Of a DNA stretch of 24,844 nucleotides, positions 1 to 7,471 are shown piece after piece. This stretch comes from CAYZXA01 sp964482335. Its GTDB lineage: Bacteria > Patescibacteriota > Minisyncoccia > Minisyncoccales > MHMH01. The stretch lies in contig CAYZXA010000004.1 of NCBI GenBank assembly GCA_964482335.1, positions 1 through 24,844 of the forward strand, given 5' to 3'. Below the pieces are notes generated by a model that saw nothing but the letters and a program-made list of their open reading frames with translations, ran no database searches and had not been told where the DNA came from. Both the position numbers and the translations under genes were made by a program. The first letter of the stretch is position 1. Each line of letters opens with the position of its first letter.

Positions 1-21
1 CATATTCTTTAGCTTATCATA

Positions 22-49
22 AAAAATCAGCTTTTTCAAGCTGATTTTT
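22..49 (-). terminator. Rho-independent terminator of the metG-tatD-kinase unit
   Basis: A perfect 12-bp inverted repeat (AAAAATCAGCTT and its complement) closes a 4-base loop. Read on the minus strand it lies just beyond the stop of the P-loop kinase at 71 and ends in a run of T. Because the stem has A and T tails on both sides, it could also stop transcription arriving on the plus strand. Confidence 0.8.
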
Positions 50-70
50 GGCCTTGATACAAAAAATATT

Positions 71-577
71 TTACTTTTTTATATAACTTAAAGCTTGATT
101 AACTCTTTCTTCAACCGAGCCTGTAAGAGTAATATATTTTATCCCCCGCTTCTCTAGATATTCTTTGTAGTATTTATCGACAATTGGCTGTAACTCTTTA
201 CTCCTAAACCCGTCTTCCTCCATTGGGAATTCAGCCGGGAAATAGAAAACGAAATCGTAATGAGCGTTACTTTCAACCACTCTTCTGATTATTTTTTTAA
301 ACTCTTCTTCTCTTAAAATTATCTCTCCATAAACCAGATAATCAAACAAACACTTGTCTGCTATCCATGGTTCAGGAGTAAGTTTTTCTAATTCCCATTG
401 TCGCATAGTCAACCAAAGCTGAGTTTCGGGCGGAGTATCTTCGTTAAACTTAAATCCTTTAGGTATTGCCTCTTCTCTAACTATATCATGAATATAGTTG
501 CCATTTATTGCTTTAGCTAAAGCCTTGGCAAATTCAGTTTTCCCTGCGCCGTGTGTGGCAGCAATTGCGATTCTCAT
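71..577 (-). CDS. NadR/Ttd14-like P-loop ATP-binding protein (AAA_28 type)
   Basis: A 168-residue soluble protein opening with a beta strand and a Walker A loop (ATHGAGKT, residues 7-14), followed by an alpha/beta fold like small nucleoside or nicotinamide-riboside kinases of the AAA_28 family. An aspartate in PWIADKCLFD (near residue 74) sits where these proteins carry the substrate-side acidic motif. The substrate cannot be read from the sequence; there is no adenylyltransferase domain, so it is not a full NadR. The ATG is well supported by an AAGGAGG ribosome-binding site 7-8 bases upstream, placed right after the tatD stop. It is the last gene of the metG-tatD unit. Seen: P-loop and RBS. 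Inferred: small-molecule kinase. Confidence 0.7.
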   Translation of the reverse strand: MRIAIAATHGAGKTEFAKALAKAINGNYIHDIVREEAIPKGFKFNEDTPPETQLWLTMRQWELEKLTPEPWIADKCLFDYLVYGEIILREEEFKKIIRRVVESNAHYDFVFYFPAEFPMEEDGFRSKELQPIVDKYYKEYLEKRGIKYITLTGSVEERVNQALSYIKK

Positions 578-591
578 GATTTTTCCTCCTT

Positions 592-1329
592 TTAAATTTT
601 GAAGAGTTTTTTAGCATTCTCAGTAGTTATCTGAGATATTTCTTTATAACTCAATTCTTTTATTTTGGCAACCTTTTCAGCTACATGCTTAACATATAAT
701 GGTTCGTTGCGTCCCTCTTCTTGAGGAGGTGTTAAATATGGACAGTCAGTCTCAATTAAAACTCTGTCCAAAGGAATTTTCTTAATGATTTCATCAAGAT
801 TCATTTTGAAAATTATTCCATTAAATCCCAAATAAAATCCCATTTCCAAGTATTTCTGAGCTTGTTGCAAATTCCCGGTAAAGCAATGGACAACTCCTCT
901 TAATTTAGAATTAATAATTTCTATAAGGTCGTTATGAGCCATGCGACAATGGAAAATTACCGGTAAATCTAATTCCTTAACTAACTCTAATTGCTGCAAA
1001 AATACTTCCTTTTGTTTTTCTTTGAATGAGGCATATTCTGATTTATAGTCTAAACCAATTTCGCCAATAGCTACTACTTTTTTTGAATCTGCCAGCTCTT
1101 TGTATTTTTCGTATTGAAATTTATCTTTAGCATAAATCGGGTGCAAGCCAACTGCAGCATAAATCCCCTGAGGATATTTTGCAGCCATTTCAACTGCTCT
1201 TTTACTCGTTGAGTACTGTGAACCAACATTAATCATCCAAACATCATTAGCCAAAGTTTCTTTAATTACCTTGTGAGCATCTTCTTTGTAGGCATTGAAA
1301 TTTAAATGCGCGTGAGTATCAATAAGCAT
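592..1329 (-). CDS. tatD: TatD family metal-dependent hydrolase (DNase)
   Basis: A complete 245-residue TatD protein with a TIM-barrel amidohydrolase fold. The metal ligands are visible: H6 and H8 in DTHAHLN, E90 in AIGEIGLDY, H127 in IFHCR, H148 in VHCFTG and D195 in IETDCPYLTP. Family members are 3'-5' exonucleases or deoxyribonucleases using divalent metals, linked to DNA repair and degradation. The start codon shares one base with the metG stop (TAATG), so translation is probably coupled; the metG-tatD pairing is common in bacteria. Length matches the family. Confidence 0.93.
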   Translation of the reverse strand: MLIDTHAHLNFNAYKEDAHKVIKETLANDVWMINVGSQYSTSKRAVEMAAKYPQGIYAAVGLHPIYAKDKFQYEKYKELADSKKVVAIGEIGLDYKSEYASFKEKQKEVFLQQLELVKELDLPVIFHCRMAHNDLIEIINSKLRGVVHCFTGNLQQAQKYLEMGFYLGFNGIIFKMNLDEIIKKIPLDRVLIETDCPYLTPPQEEGRNEPLYVKHVAEKVAKIKELSYKEISQITTENAKKLFKI

Positions 1330-2750
1330 TAGATTCTTGGAAATAATGGTTTTGTTTTCTTGGTTTTTATTTGTTGCAGTATCTTTTCAGAGGTTTCAGG
1401 CAAAAACGGTTCTAAAAACCTAGCTATCTCTTTTAAGGCAAACAATAAATTACCGAGCACTTCTTTTTTTTCTTTTATTTTTTCCCACGGTCGTTCTTTC
1501 TCGATATATCTATCGCACCAACTAATTAATTCCCAAACAGCAATCAGGGCCTCATTAAACTTAAATTCCTCTAAGAACTTTTTGTAATTCTTGTGAGTTT
1601 TATTAATTTCTGTCTTGAGCTTGTTGTCTGATATTTCGGGCTTGGCATTTTTAGCCAAGGTTATAACTCTGGCTGCCAGATTCCCGAGACCGCTTGCTAA
1701 ATCAGCATTGTACCGTCCTTCAAACTTCTCATATGTAAAATCACCATCCTCTGTTGGTGGAATTTCCCGCAAAAGGAAGTATCTGACTGGGTCAGCCCCA
1801 TATTTCTTAACTAGCTCAAACGGGTCAACAATATTGCCCAAGCTCTTTGACATTTTTTGTCCGTCAACAGTAATAAAACCATGAACCAAAATAGTTTTCG
1901 GCAAAGGTAATTTTAATGAAAAAAGTAAGGCGGGCCAGAGTAAACTGTGGAAACGAAATATGTCTTTACCTAAACAGTGAACGTCTGCCGGCCAATATTT
2001 TTTAAACTTGGCTCCATCTTCAGCGTAGTCTAAAGCTGAAATATAGTTTACCAAAGCTTCCAACCATATGTAGACGGTTTGAGCATTATCTTCGGGAACT
2101 GGTATGCCCCATTTTAGATTTTTTCTTAACCTTGAGCAGCTGATATCCTCAACCCCCTGACTGATAAAACTTAAGATTTCGTTCTTTCTAGACTGAGGAA
2201 TAATTTTTATCTTATCGCTCTTGATCAATTTTTTAACTTGCTTTGCATATTTTGAAAGTTTGAAAAAATAATTCTCTTCCTCAACGACCTCTGGTTCCTT
2301 CTGATGATTTGGGCATTTTCCATTAACCAAATTTTTTTCTTTGACGAAAGCTTCACACCCCACGCAATAAAGCCCTTTGTATTTCTTTTTATAAATATCG
2401 CCGCTTTCTTTTAACTTAAGCCACACTTTTCTAACGGCTGGCCAGTGCCTTTTTTGATCGGTCGTCCGGATAAAATCATTATTAGAAATATTAATAATTT
2501 TTGTTAATTTTTTGAAATTTGTCGAAATTTCATCAACAAATTCTTTAGGACTCTTCCCGACCTCTTCAGCCGCCTTTGCATTTTTTTGCCCGTGTTCATC
2601 AGTCCCGGTCAAAAAGAAAACTTCCTCACCTAAAAGCCGGCGATATCTAGCGACTACATCAGCCTGGATTAGCTCTTGAGCAAATCCCACATGGGCAGGC
2701 GCATTAGTATAGGCAATGCTAGTTGTAATGTAAAACTTTTTCTTTGCCAT
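1329..2750 (-). CDS. metG: Methionyl-tRNA synthetase
   Basis: A 473-residue class I synthetase that charges tRNA-Met. The Rossmann catalytic core starts at residue 6; the HIGH box reads HVGF (20-23), so the last His is replaced. A Cys-rich knuckle (C129, C132, C146, H149) fits the MetRS connective zinc site, and KMSKS is intact (299-303). The alpha-helical anticodon domain fills about 340-460 and the protein ends there, without the C-terminal EMAP/Trbp111-like tRNA-binding domain found in longer MetRS. It is first in a unit with tatD and the P-loop kinase. The ATG lies about 15 bases from a predicted start site under an extended -10. Confidence 0.95.
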   Translation of the reverse strand: MAKKKFYITTSIAYTNAPAHVGFAQELIQADVVARYRRLLGEEVFFLTGTDEHGQKNAKAAEEVGKSPKEFVDEISTNFKKLTKIINISNNDFIRTTDQKRHWPAVRKVWLKLKESGDIYKKKYKGLYCVGCEAFVKEKNLVNGKCPNHQKEPEVVEEENYFFKLSKYAKQVKKLIKSDKIKIIPQSRKNEILSFISQGVEDISCSRLRKNLKWGIPVPEDNAQTVYIWLEALVNYISALDYAEDGAKFKKYWPADVHCLGKDIFRFHSLLWPALLFSLKLPLPKTILVHGFITVDGQKMSKSLGNIVDPFELVKKYGADPVRYFLLREIPPTEDGDFTYEKFEGRYNADLASGLGNLAARVITLAKNAKPEISDNKLKTEINKTHKNYKKFLEEFKFNEALIAVWELISWCDRYIEKERPWEKIKEKKEVLGNLLFALKEIARFLEPFLPETSEKILQQIKTKKTKPLFPRI

Positions 2751-2751
2751 A

Positions 2752-2760
2752 TGCTATAAT
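2752..2760 (+). promoter_or_regulatory. Extended -10 promoter for the 2799 membrane protein gene
   Basis: TGCTATAAT matches the extended -10 consensus TGnTATAAT. No good -35 is visible, which is usual for extended -10 promoters. A start near 2767 would give a leader of about 30 bases before the ATG at 2799. Confidence 0.5.
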
Positions 2761-2771
2761 ATCATTAGTTT

Positions 2772-2780
2772 ATCTTACCA
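2772..2780 (-). promoter_or_regulatory. Possible extended -10 promoter for metG
   Basis: The minus strand reads TGGTAAGAT, an extended -10 with a TAAGAT hexamer. The start would be near 2765, about 15 bases before the metG ATG. It overlaps the transcribed start of the opposing plus-strand promoter at 2752-2760. No convincing -35. Confidence 0.35.
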
Positions 2781-2798
2781 CATTTATTTTAACTTTCC

Positions 2799-3248
2799 AT
2801 GATTTTAATCTGCCATCTCTTAGCTGGTGCAGCTATTGGCGCTAATATATCAAATCCTGTTCTTGCTCTCTCTTTGGCTCTTCTAAGCCATTATTTTCTA
2901 GATGTTTTACCGCAACTTGAATATTCTATTAGGAATATTCAAGGAGGGCACTGGCATAAATCTTTTTTTGATTTCTTTAAGGTGTTTTTAGACATTGCTT
3001 TCGGAATTTTGCTAATTTTACTTTTTTCCAAAAATACTCCCTTAATCTTTGCTGCTGCCTTTATAGCTATCTTGCCTGACGGCTTTACCCTATTGAATAT
3101 AATTTTCCAGAAAAACAAACTCTTAAATAAACATCAGCAATTCCATCAAAAAATCAATAGTATTGGTGAAAATAAAAAAATCTCCCTCTTTTGGAAGATT
3201 TCCGTCCAGATCCTGGTGGTTTTAATTGCTATTTTCTTTCTACTATAA
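2799..3248 (+). CDS. Small integral membrane protein, possibly YdjM/DUF457-like metal-dependent hydrolase
   Basis: A 149-residue protein with about four hydrophobic segments (roughly 5-30, 58-80, 82-98 and 130-149). It carries scattered polar residues typical of the membrane-bound metal-dependent hydrolase (YdjM/DUF457) group: SHYFLDVLP (about 30-38), AILPD (near 90-94) and an HQQFHQK stretch on a cytoplasmic-side loop. The assignment is tentative because the family is defined by weak motifs; a DUF3307-like protein is an alternative. It is the only plus-strand gene in the first 15 kb, has its own extended -10 promoter, and its last 20 bases overlap the end of rsmI tail to tail. Confidence 0.6.
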   Translation: MILICHLLAGAAIGANISNPVLALSLALLSHYFLDVLPQLEYSIRNIQGGHWHKSFFDFFKVFLDIAFGILLILLFSKNTPLIFAAAFIAILPDGFTLLNIIFQKNKLLNKHQQFHQKINSIGENKKISLFWKISVQILVVLIAIFFLL

Positions 3249-3894
3249 CTACGAACTCACCCTTAACTTCACTTTTCTCCAACTTTTCTAACGCTTCTTC
3301 AACTGTTCCTCGATAGATTGTCTCAAACTTCTTGGTTAACTCCCGACAAACTACCACCAATAATCTATTATCAATGATCCTTAACTCAGTTAAGGATTTT
3401 ATTATGCGGTAGGGTGATTCATAGAAAATTATTGGATACCTTGAATTAACCACTTCCTCAAAAAACCTCTTTCTTTTCTTTTTGACTGGCGGAAATCCCA
3501 TAAATAAAAACTTGTCCATTGCTAAACCAGCGATAGAAGCTGCTGCTGTCACCGCTGAAGGTCCAGGAATTGGAATAATTTGAATGTCTAATTGGCTTAA
3601 TCTAGCAATAAGTTGATTGCCAGGATCAGAGATGCCTGGAGTGCCAGCATCAGACACTAAAGCTAAATTCTTTCCTCTTTTTAAAAGCTGGATAATATGT
3701 TCAATTCTCTTTAATCTTGAATGCTGATGGTAGCTCAAGGTTGGAGTTCTAATTCCATAATGATTCAGTAATTTTTTAGTCACCCTGGTATCCTCACACA
3801 AAATTAAATCAACCTCCGACAATATTCGGAGGGCTCTTTTCGAAACATCTTCTAGATTACCAATGGGAGTAGCAACAATATAGAGTCTAGTCAT
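3229..3894 (-). CDS. rsmI: 16S rRNA (cytidine1402-2'-O)-methyltransferase RsmI
   Basis: A 221-residue tetrapyrrole-methylase-fold enzyme that methylates the 2'-O of C1402 in 16S rRNA using SAM. Diagnostic motifs are the N-terminal LYIVATPIGNLEDVS, LILCEDTRVTKKLL, ALVSDAGTPGISDPG (SAM loop) and IPIPGPSAVTAA. The usual family length is near 280 residues; this copy stops after the catalytic domain and lacks the C-terminal helical extension, which agrees with genome streamlining. Its start overlaps the stop of the upstream AI-2E-type gene (ATGA), indicating co-translation; its end overlaps the convergent gene ending at 3248. Confidence 0.93.
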   Translation of the reverse strand: MTRLYIVATPIGNLEDVSKRALRILSEVDLILCEDTRVTKKLLNHYGIRTPTLSYHQHSRLKRIEHIIQLLKRGKNLALVSDAGTPGISDPGNQLIARLSQLDIQIIPIPGPSAVTAAASIAGLAMDKFLFMGFPPVKKKRKRFFEEVVNSRYPIIFYESPYRIIKSLTELRIIDNRLLVVVCRELTKKFETIYRGTVEEALEKLEKSEVKGEFVVIVERK

Positions 3895-4925
3895 AGAACT
3901 TCAGCTTTTTCTTTTTCTTCTTTTCTCTTCTTTAAGAAGTCCCTTAGAAATTCAAACAAAATACCACTAATGGGGATAGCTAAAAGAGCGCCCATAATCC
4001 CCCACAATTTTGCTCCAACCATAACCGCCACTAAGACTAAAACTGGCGGCAAGCCAATAAATTTCTTACTTAAAACTGGCGATAAAATATTTCCTTCTAT
4101 TTGCTGAATAATTATAAAAGCTATTAAGAAAAACAAAGCTTTTGTCCAAGAAGTTAAGGCAACTAAAACAATAATACTGGCTCCGACAACGACTGGACCA
4201 ATAATTGGGATAATGTCTAAAATACCAGCTAACAAGCCGAAAGAAACTGCATATTTTATGTTCAAAGCATAACAAGTCACAAAAGTCATCAGTCCGACAA
4301 AAATACAACAGAGAATTCTTGCTCCGAACCAGCCACTAACTTTTTTTTGTGATCTTGCCCAAAGGCTTAAAACAAAAGCTTCATATTTTTTGGGAGCCAA
4401 AACGCCGATTACTCTATCTATTGCTTTTTCTTCTAAAGAAAGGAAAAGGGCAATAGAAAAAATAGTAATGGCAGAAAAAATACCACCAAAAATAGCTCCT
4501 AAGGCGCTGAAGATATTAGATGAAGCCTTTATTAATCCTTCTTGAAACATTTGACTGAAATCATCAAAATTCTCAAAAGCCTCTATGCCCAAGCCCTTCA
4601 AAAGTGGAGAAATCTTCTCAAAATACTCAGGGAACACTTGAGAAAATTGCTGAATCTCAGAAACAAAGAGAGGAGCAACTGAATAAATTAAAAATCCTAA
4701 AATGCCGAAAAGCAAGACATAAACTAAAATAGTGGCTAAAATCCTGGGAAAGTATTTTCTTCTTAAAAAAGTAATGGCTGGATTAAACAAAAGTGAAATG
4801 ATTAAGGCAAAAACAATCCAAATTAAAATATCTCTAACAAGATATAGAACGTAAAGAGCAAAGAGAGTAACAGTGAATTTCAAAATCGTTCCCCAAGAAA
4901 TATCTAATAACCTTGATTGATTCAT
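3891..4925 (-). CDS. AI-2E family transporter-like membrane protein
   Basis: A 344-residue polytopic membrane protein of the AI-2 exporter/YdiK/PerM group. Helices cluster at about 15-47 and 62-83, followed by a soluble segment rich in E and Q (about 88-135), a further helix near 140-165, and a C-terminal group from about 200 to 330. That C-terminal group includes the family's glycine- and proline-rich stretch (DIIPIIGPVVVGA) and the later LPPVLVLVAVMVG helix. Members include AI-2 exporters and Na+/H+ antiporters; the substrate cannot be told here. ATGA overlaps link it to the M16 peptidase upstream and to rsmI downstream. The tail is strongly charged (KKRKEEKEKAE). Confidence 0.85.
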   Translation of the reverse strand: MNQSRLLDISWGTILKFTVTLFALYVLYLVRDILIWIVFALIISLLFNPAITFLRRKYFPRILATILVYVLLFGILGFLIYSVAPLFVSEIQQFSQVFPEYFEKISPLLKGLGIEAFENFDDFSQMFQEGLIKASSNIFSALGAIFGGIFSAITIFSIALFLSLEEKAIDRVIGVLAPKKYEAFVLSLWARSQKKVSGWFGARILCCIFVGLMTFVTCYALNIKYAVSFGLLAGILDIIPIIGPVVVGASIIVLVALTSWTKALFFLIAFIIIQQIEGNILSPVLSKKFIGLPPVLVLVAVMVGAKLWGIMGALLAIPISGILFEFLRDFLKKRKEEKEKAEVL

Positions 4926-6187
4926 TTTCTTAATATTTTTTCGAACTTATTTTTATCTTTAAACGGCCCGATTAAAGCCAGATTTAGCTTTTTGGGCTGA
5001 AAAATGTCTCGAGCTACCTTCAAGATGTCTAGAGAACTAATCTTGTCAATTTTAGCATATATTTCTTTCGGCGTTAAAATCTCTCCCTTGAGAAGTTCTT
5101 GTTCTCCGTAAAAAGAAGCTAAAGCATCGGAAGGTTCCAAAACCAAAGCCATCTTACCTTTAATGTAATCCTTGGCTTTCTTAAGTTCAGCTGGAGCCAA
5201 CTTTTGCTGAGAGATCTTTCTATACTGCTTCAAAATAGCAGAAATAGCTTTTTCAACATTCTTGTTATCAATACCAGCCCGAGTCATTAAAAAACCAGTG
5301 TCGGGATTAGCACTTGCCTCAGTTTTAATATAATAGGCAAGACCCAATCTTTCTCTTACTTCCATAAAAAGTCGAGAGCTCATCATTCCTCCTAAGATTA
5401 TTCCTAAAATATCTTGAGTATATTTTTGAGGATTGTTAAGATTATAGGCTCTACCACCTAAACAAAGATGGGTTTGATCTGTTTTTTTTGTATATAAAAG
5501 GCATTCGGGCTGAGTTTGTCTCTCAATGACTTTTGCTTTTTTCAAGCCTTGACTCATGCCAATAGAAGAGAAGCTTCTTTTAACTTTTGCTACAGCTTGA
5601 GAAGGTTTAATGTTGCCAGCCACGCAAACAATAGTATTTGAAGCCACATACTGGCTCTTCATATAATTGAGCAGTTTCTGACGATTAATCTTGCTAACAC
5701 TCTCTTTGGTACCGGCAATGTCCCAGCCAGCTGGCTGATCACCGTACAAAAGCTTAGCCCATAAAATCTCAACGTGGGTCATTGGATTATCATTAATCAT
5801 GTTGATCTCTTCAATAATTACTCCTTTCTCTCTTTGGGCTTCTTTTTCTGGTAAAATGCTGTGCAAATAAATGTCTGAGACCCAGTCTAAAGCCAAATCA
5901 AACTGAGAAGCGGCAACTTTAGCAAAATAACCGGTGTAATCTTCTCCGGTAAAAGCATTGTAGATACCCCCTATCTTATCTAATGTCTCAGCTATTTCTA
6001 GCTTATTAGGCCTTTTCTTTGTTCCTTTAAAAAACATGTGCTCTAAAAAATGAGAAATACCTGAAATGTCCTTTGTCTCATACTTAGAGCCGGTGCTCAC
6101 CAATGCCAAAACCGTCACTGCCTGGGTCCCTTTCTGAGACACAGTAATAATTCTTAAGCCGTTTTTTAAAGTTGTTTTTTTAAACAT
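4922..6187 (-). CDS. M16 family zinc metallopeptidase (PqqL/MPP-like)
   Basis: A 421-residue single-unit M16B peptidase. The inverted zinc motif HFLEH is at residues 46-50 and the third ligand falls in VIIEEI (E126 or E127), the spacing expected for the family. A second, non-catalytic M16 domain follows from about 190, with the R/Y substrate motif near SRLFMEVRERLGLAY. M16B proteins act as homo- or heterodimers cleaving peptides; no signal peptide is visible, so it is likely cytoplasmic. Its first 22 bases overlap the end of glyS and it overlaps the AI-2E-type gene by ATGA. Confidence 0.9.
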   Translation of the reverse strand: MFKKTTLKNGLRIITVSQKGTQAVTVLALVSTGSKYETKDISGISHFLEHMFFKGTKKRPNKLEIAETLDKIGGIYNAFTGEDYTGYFAKVAASQFDLALDWVSDIYLHSILPEKEAQREKGVIIEEINMINDNPMTHVEILWAKLLYGDQPAGWDIAGTKESVSKINRQKLLNYMKSQYVASNTIVCVAGNIKPSQAVAKVKRSFSSIGMSQGLKKAKVIERQTQPECLLYTKKTDQTHLCLGGRAYNLNNPQKYTQDILGIILGGMMSSRLFMEVRERLGLAYYIKTEASANPDTGFLMTRAGIDNKNVEKAISAILKQYRKISQQKLAPAELKKAKDYIKGKMALVLEPSDALASFYGEQELLKGEILTPKEIYAKIDKISSLDILKVARDIFQPKKLNLALIGPFKDKNKFEKILRK

Positions 6188-7470
6188 TCAACCAATTTAT
6201 CTATTTTAATTCTTTCCTGTTTCATAGTGTCTCTATTCCTTAAAGTCACATCTTTTTTCTTCAAAGTATCGAAGTCAATCGTCACAGCATACATCGTGCC
6301 AATCTCGTCTTGGCGGCGATATCTTCTGCCGATTGAGCCAACTTCATCATACTGAGTTGAAAAATGAGTCTTTAGTAATTGATAAACTTCTTTAGCTTTT
6401 TTAACTAATTGAGGCTTGTTTTTGACTAAGGGCAGAACAGCAATTTTGACTGGCGCTAAAGTCTTGTGAAGTTTTAATAAAACTTCAGCTTCTTTTGTTG
6501 CTTCAGTTGTTTTTGTTCTGCCGCCCTTTACTTCTGAATAAGCGTTGACTAAAAAGGTTAAAAAACTTCTATCAGCTCCAGCTGAAGTTTCAATAATGTA
6601 TGGAAAATATCCTTCGTATTTAAAATCCTGGCCGGAATATTTGGCATGGTTAGACAGGTCGTAATCTCCCCGATTGTGAACTCCCTCAATCTCCTGCCAA
6701 CCAAAGGGAAACTTATATTCAATATCTATCTGTCTTCGAGCATAATGGGCTCTTTCTTTAACTGGGACTTCTCTAGCTCTTAAATTTTCTTTTTTAATCC
6801 CTAAATTCAAATACCATTTCATTCTCTGCTTCTTCCAAAAGTCAAAGAACTTATCAGCTGTTTTAGGCTGACAAAACCACTGCATTTCCATTTGTTCAAA
6901 TTCTCTTGTTCTATAAATGAAGTTGCCGGGAGTAATCTCATTACGAAAAGCTTTGCCAATCTGAGCCACGCCAAAAGGAATCTTCAATCTCGTTGAATTT
7001 AATACATTCTCAAAGTTAACATAAATTCCCTGGCATGTTTCAGGTCTCAAATAACTTGTTGAAGTTTCATTTTCAACTGAGCCAATAAAAGTTTTCATCA
7101 TCAAGTTAAACTTTCTCGGCTTAGTTAATACTCCGCCACATTCTGGACACTTACTGCCTTTAATTTCATCTTTTTTAAATCGCTTGTGGCATTTCTTACA
7201 CTCAACCAATTCATCGGCAAAGCCAGCTGATAAGTGACCGGAAGCCTGCCAAACTTTAGGTGACATTAAAATTGCTGCATCTAAACCAACAATATCTTTT
7301 TGGGTTTTAGTCATTTCGTCCCACCAGGCTTTTTTAATATTATTTTTCATTTCCACTCCCAAAGGCCCGAAATCATAACAAGACCCGAAACCACCATAAA
7401 TCTCAGAAGAAGGAAAAATAAATCCTCTTCTTTTAGCTAAAGATGCAATTTTCTGCATTAAATCAGTCAT
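6166..7470 (-). CDS. glyS: Glycyl-tRNA synthetase, alpha2 class II type
   Basis: A 434-residue class II synthetase of the homodimeric (eukaryote/archaea-like) GlyRS type. Motif 2 is visible as FRNEITPGNFIYRTREFEQME. A zinc knuckle (C91, C94, C108, C111 in CKKC...CPEC) lies in the catalytic domain insertion. The C-terminal HGTP anticodon-binding domain begins near APVKIAVLPL. I chose the ATG at 7470, one base past the stop of the upstream gene (TAA-C-ATG), because the frame's longer start at 7509 would overlap that gene by 38 bases and add 13 residues not expected in the family. Confidence 0.93.
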   Translation of the reverse strand: MTDLMQKIASLAKRRGFIFPSSEIYGGFGSCYDFGPLGVEMKNNIKKAWWDEMTKTQKDIVGLDAAILMSPKVWQASGHLSAGFADELVECKKCHKRFKKDEIKGSKCPECGGVLTKPRKFNLMMKTFIGSVENETSTSYLRPETCQGIYVNFENVLNSTRLKIPFGVAQIGKAFRNEITPGNFIYRTREFEQMEMQWFCQPKTADKFFDFWKKQRMKWYLNLGIKKENLRAREVPVKERAHYARRQIDIEYKFPFGWQEIEGVHNRGDYDLSNHAKYSGQDFKYEGYFPYIIETSAGADRSFLTFLVNAYSEVKGGRTKTTEATKEAEVLLKLHKTLAPVKIAVLPLVKNKPQLVKKAKEVYQLLKTHFSTQYDEVGSIGRRYRRQDEIGTMYAVTIDFDTLKKKDVTLRNRDTMKQERIKIDKLVECLKKQL

Positions 7471-7471
7471 G

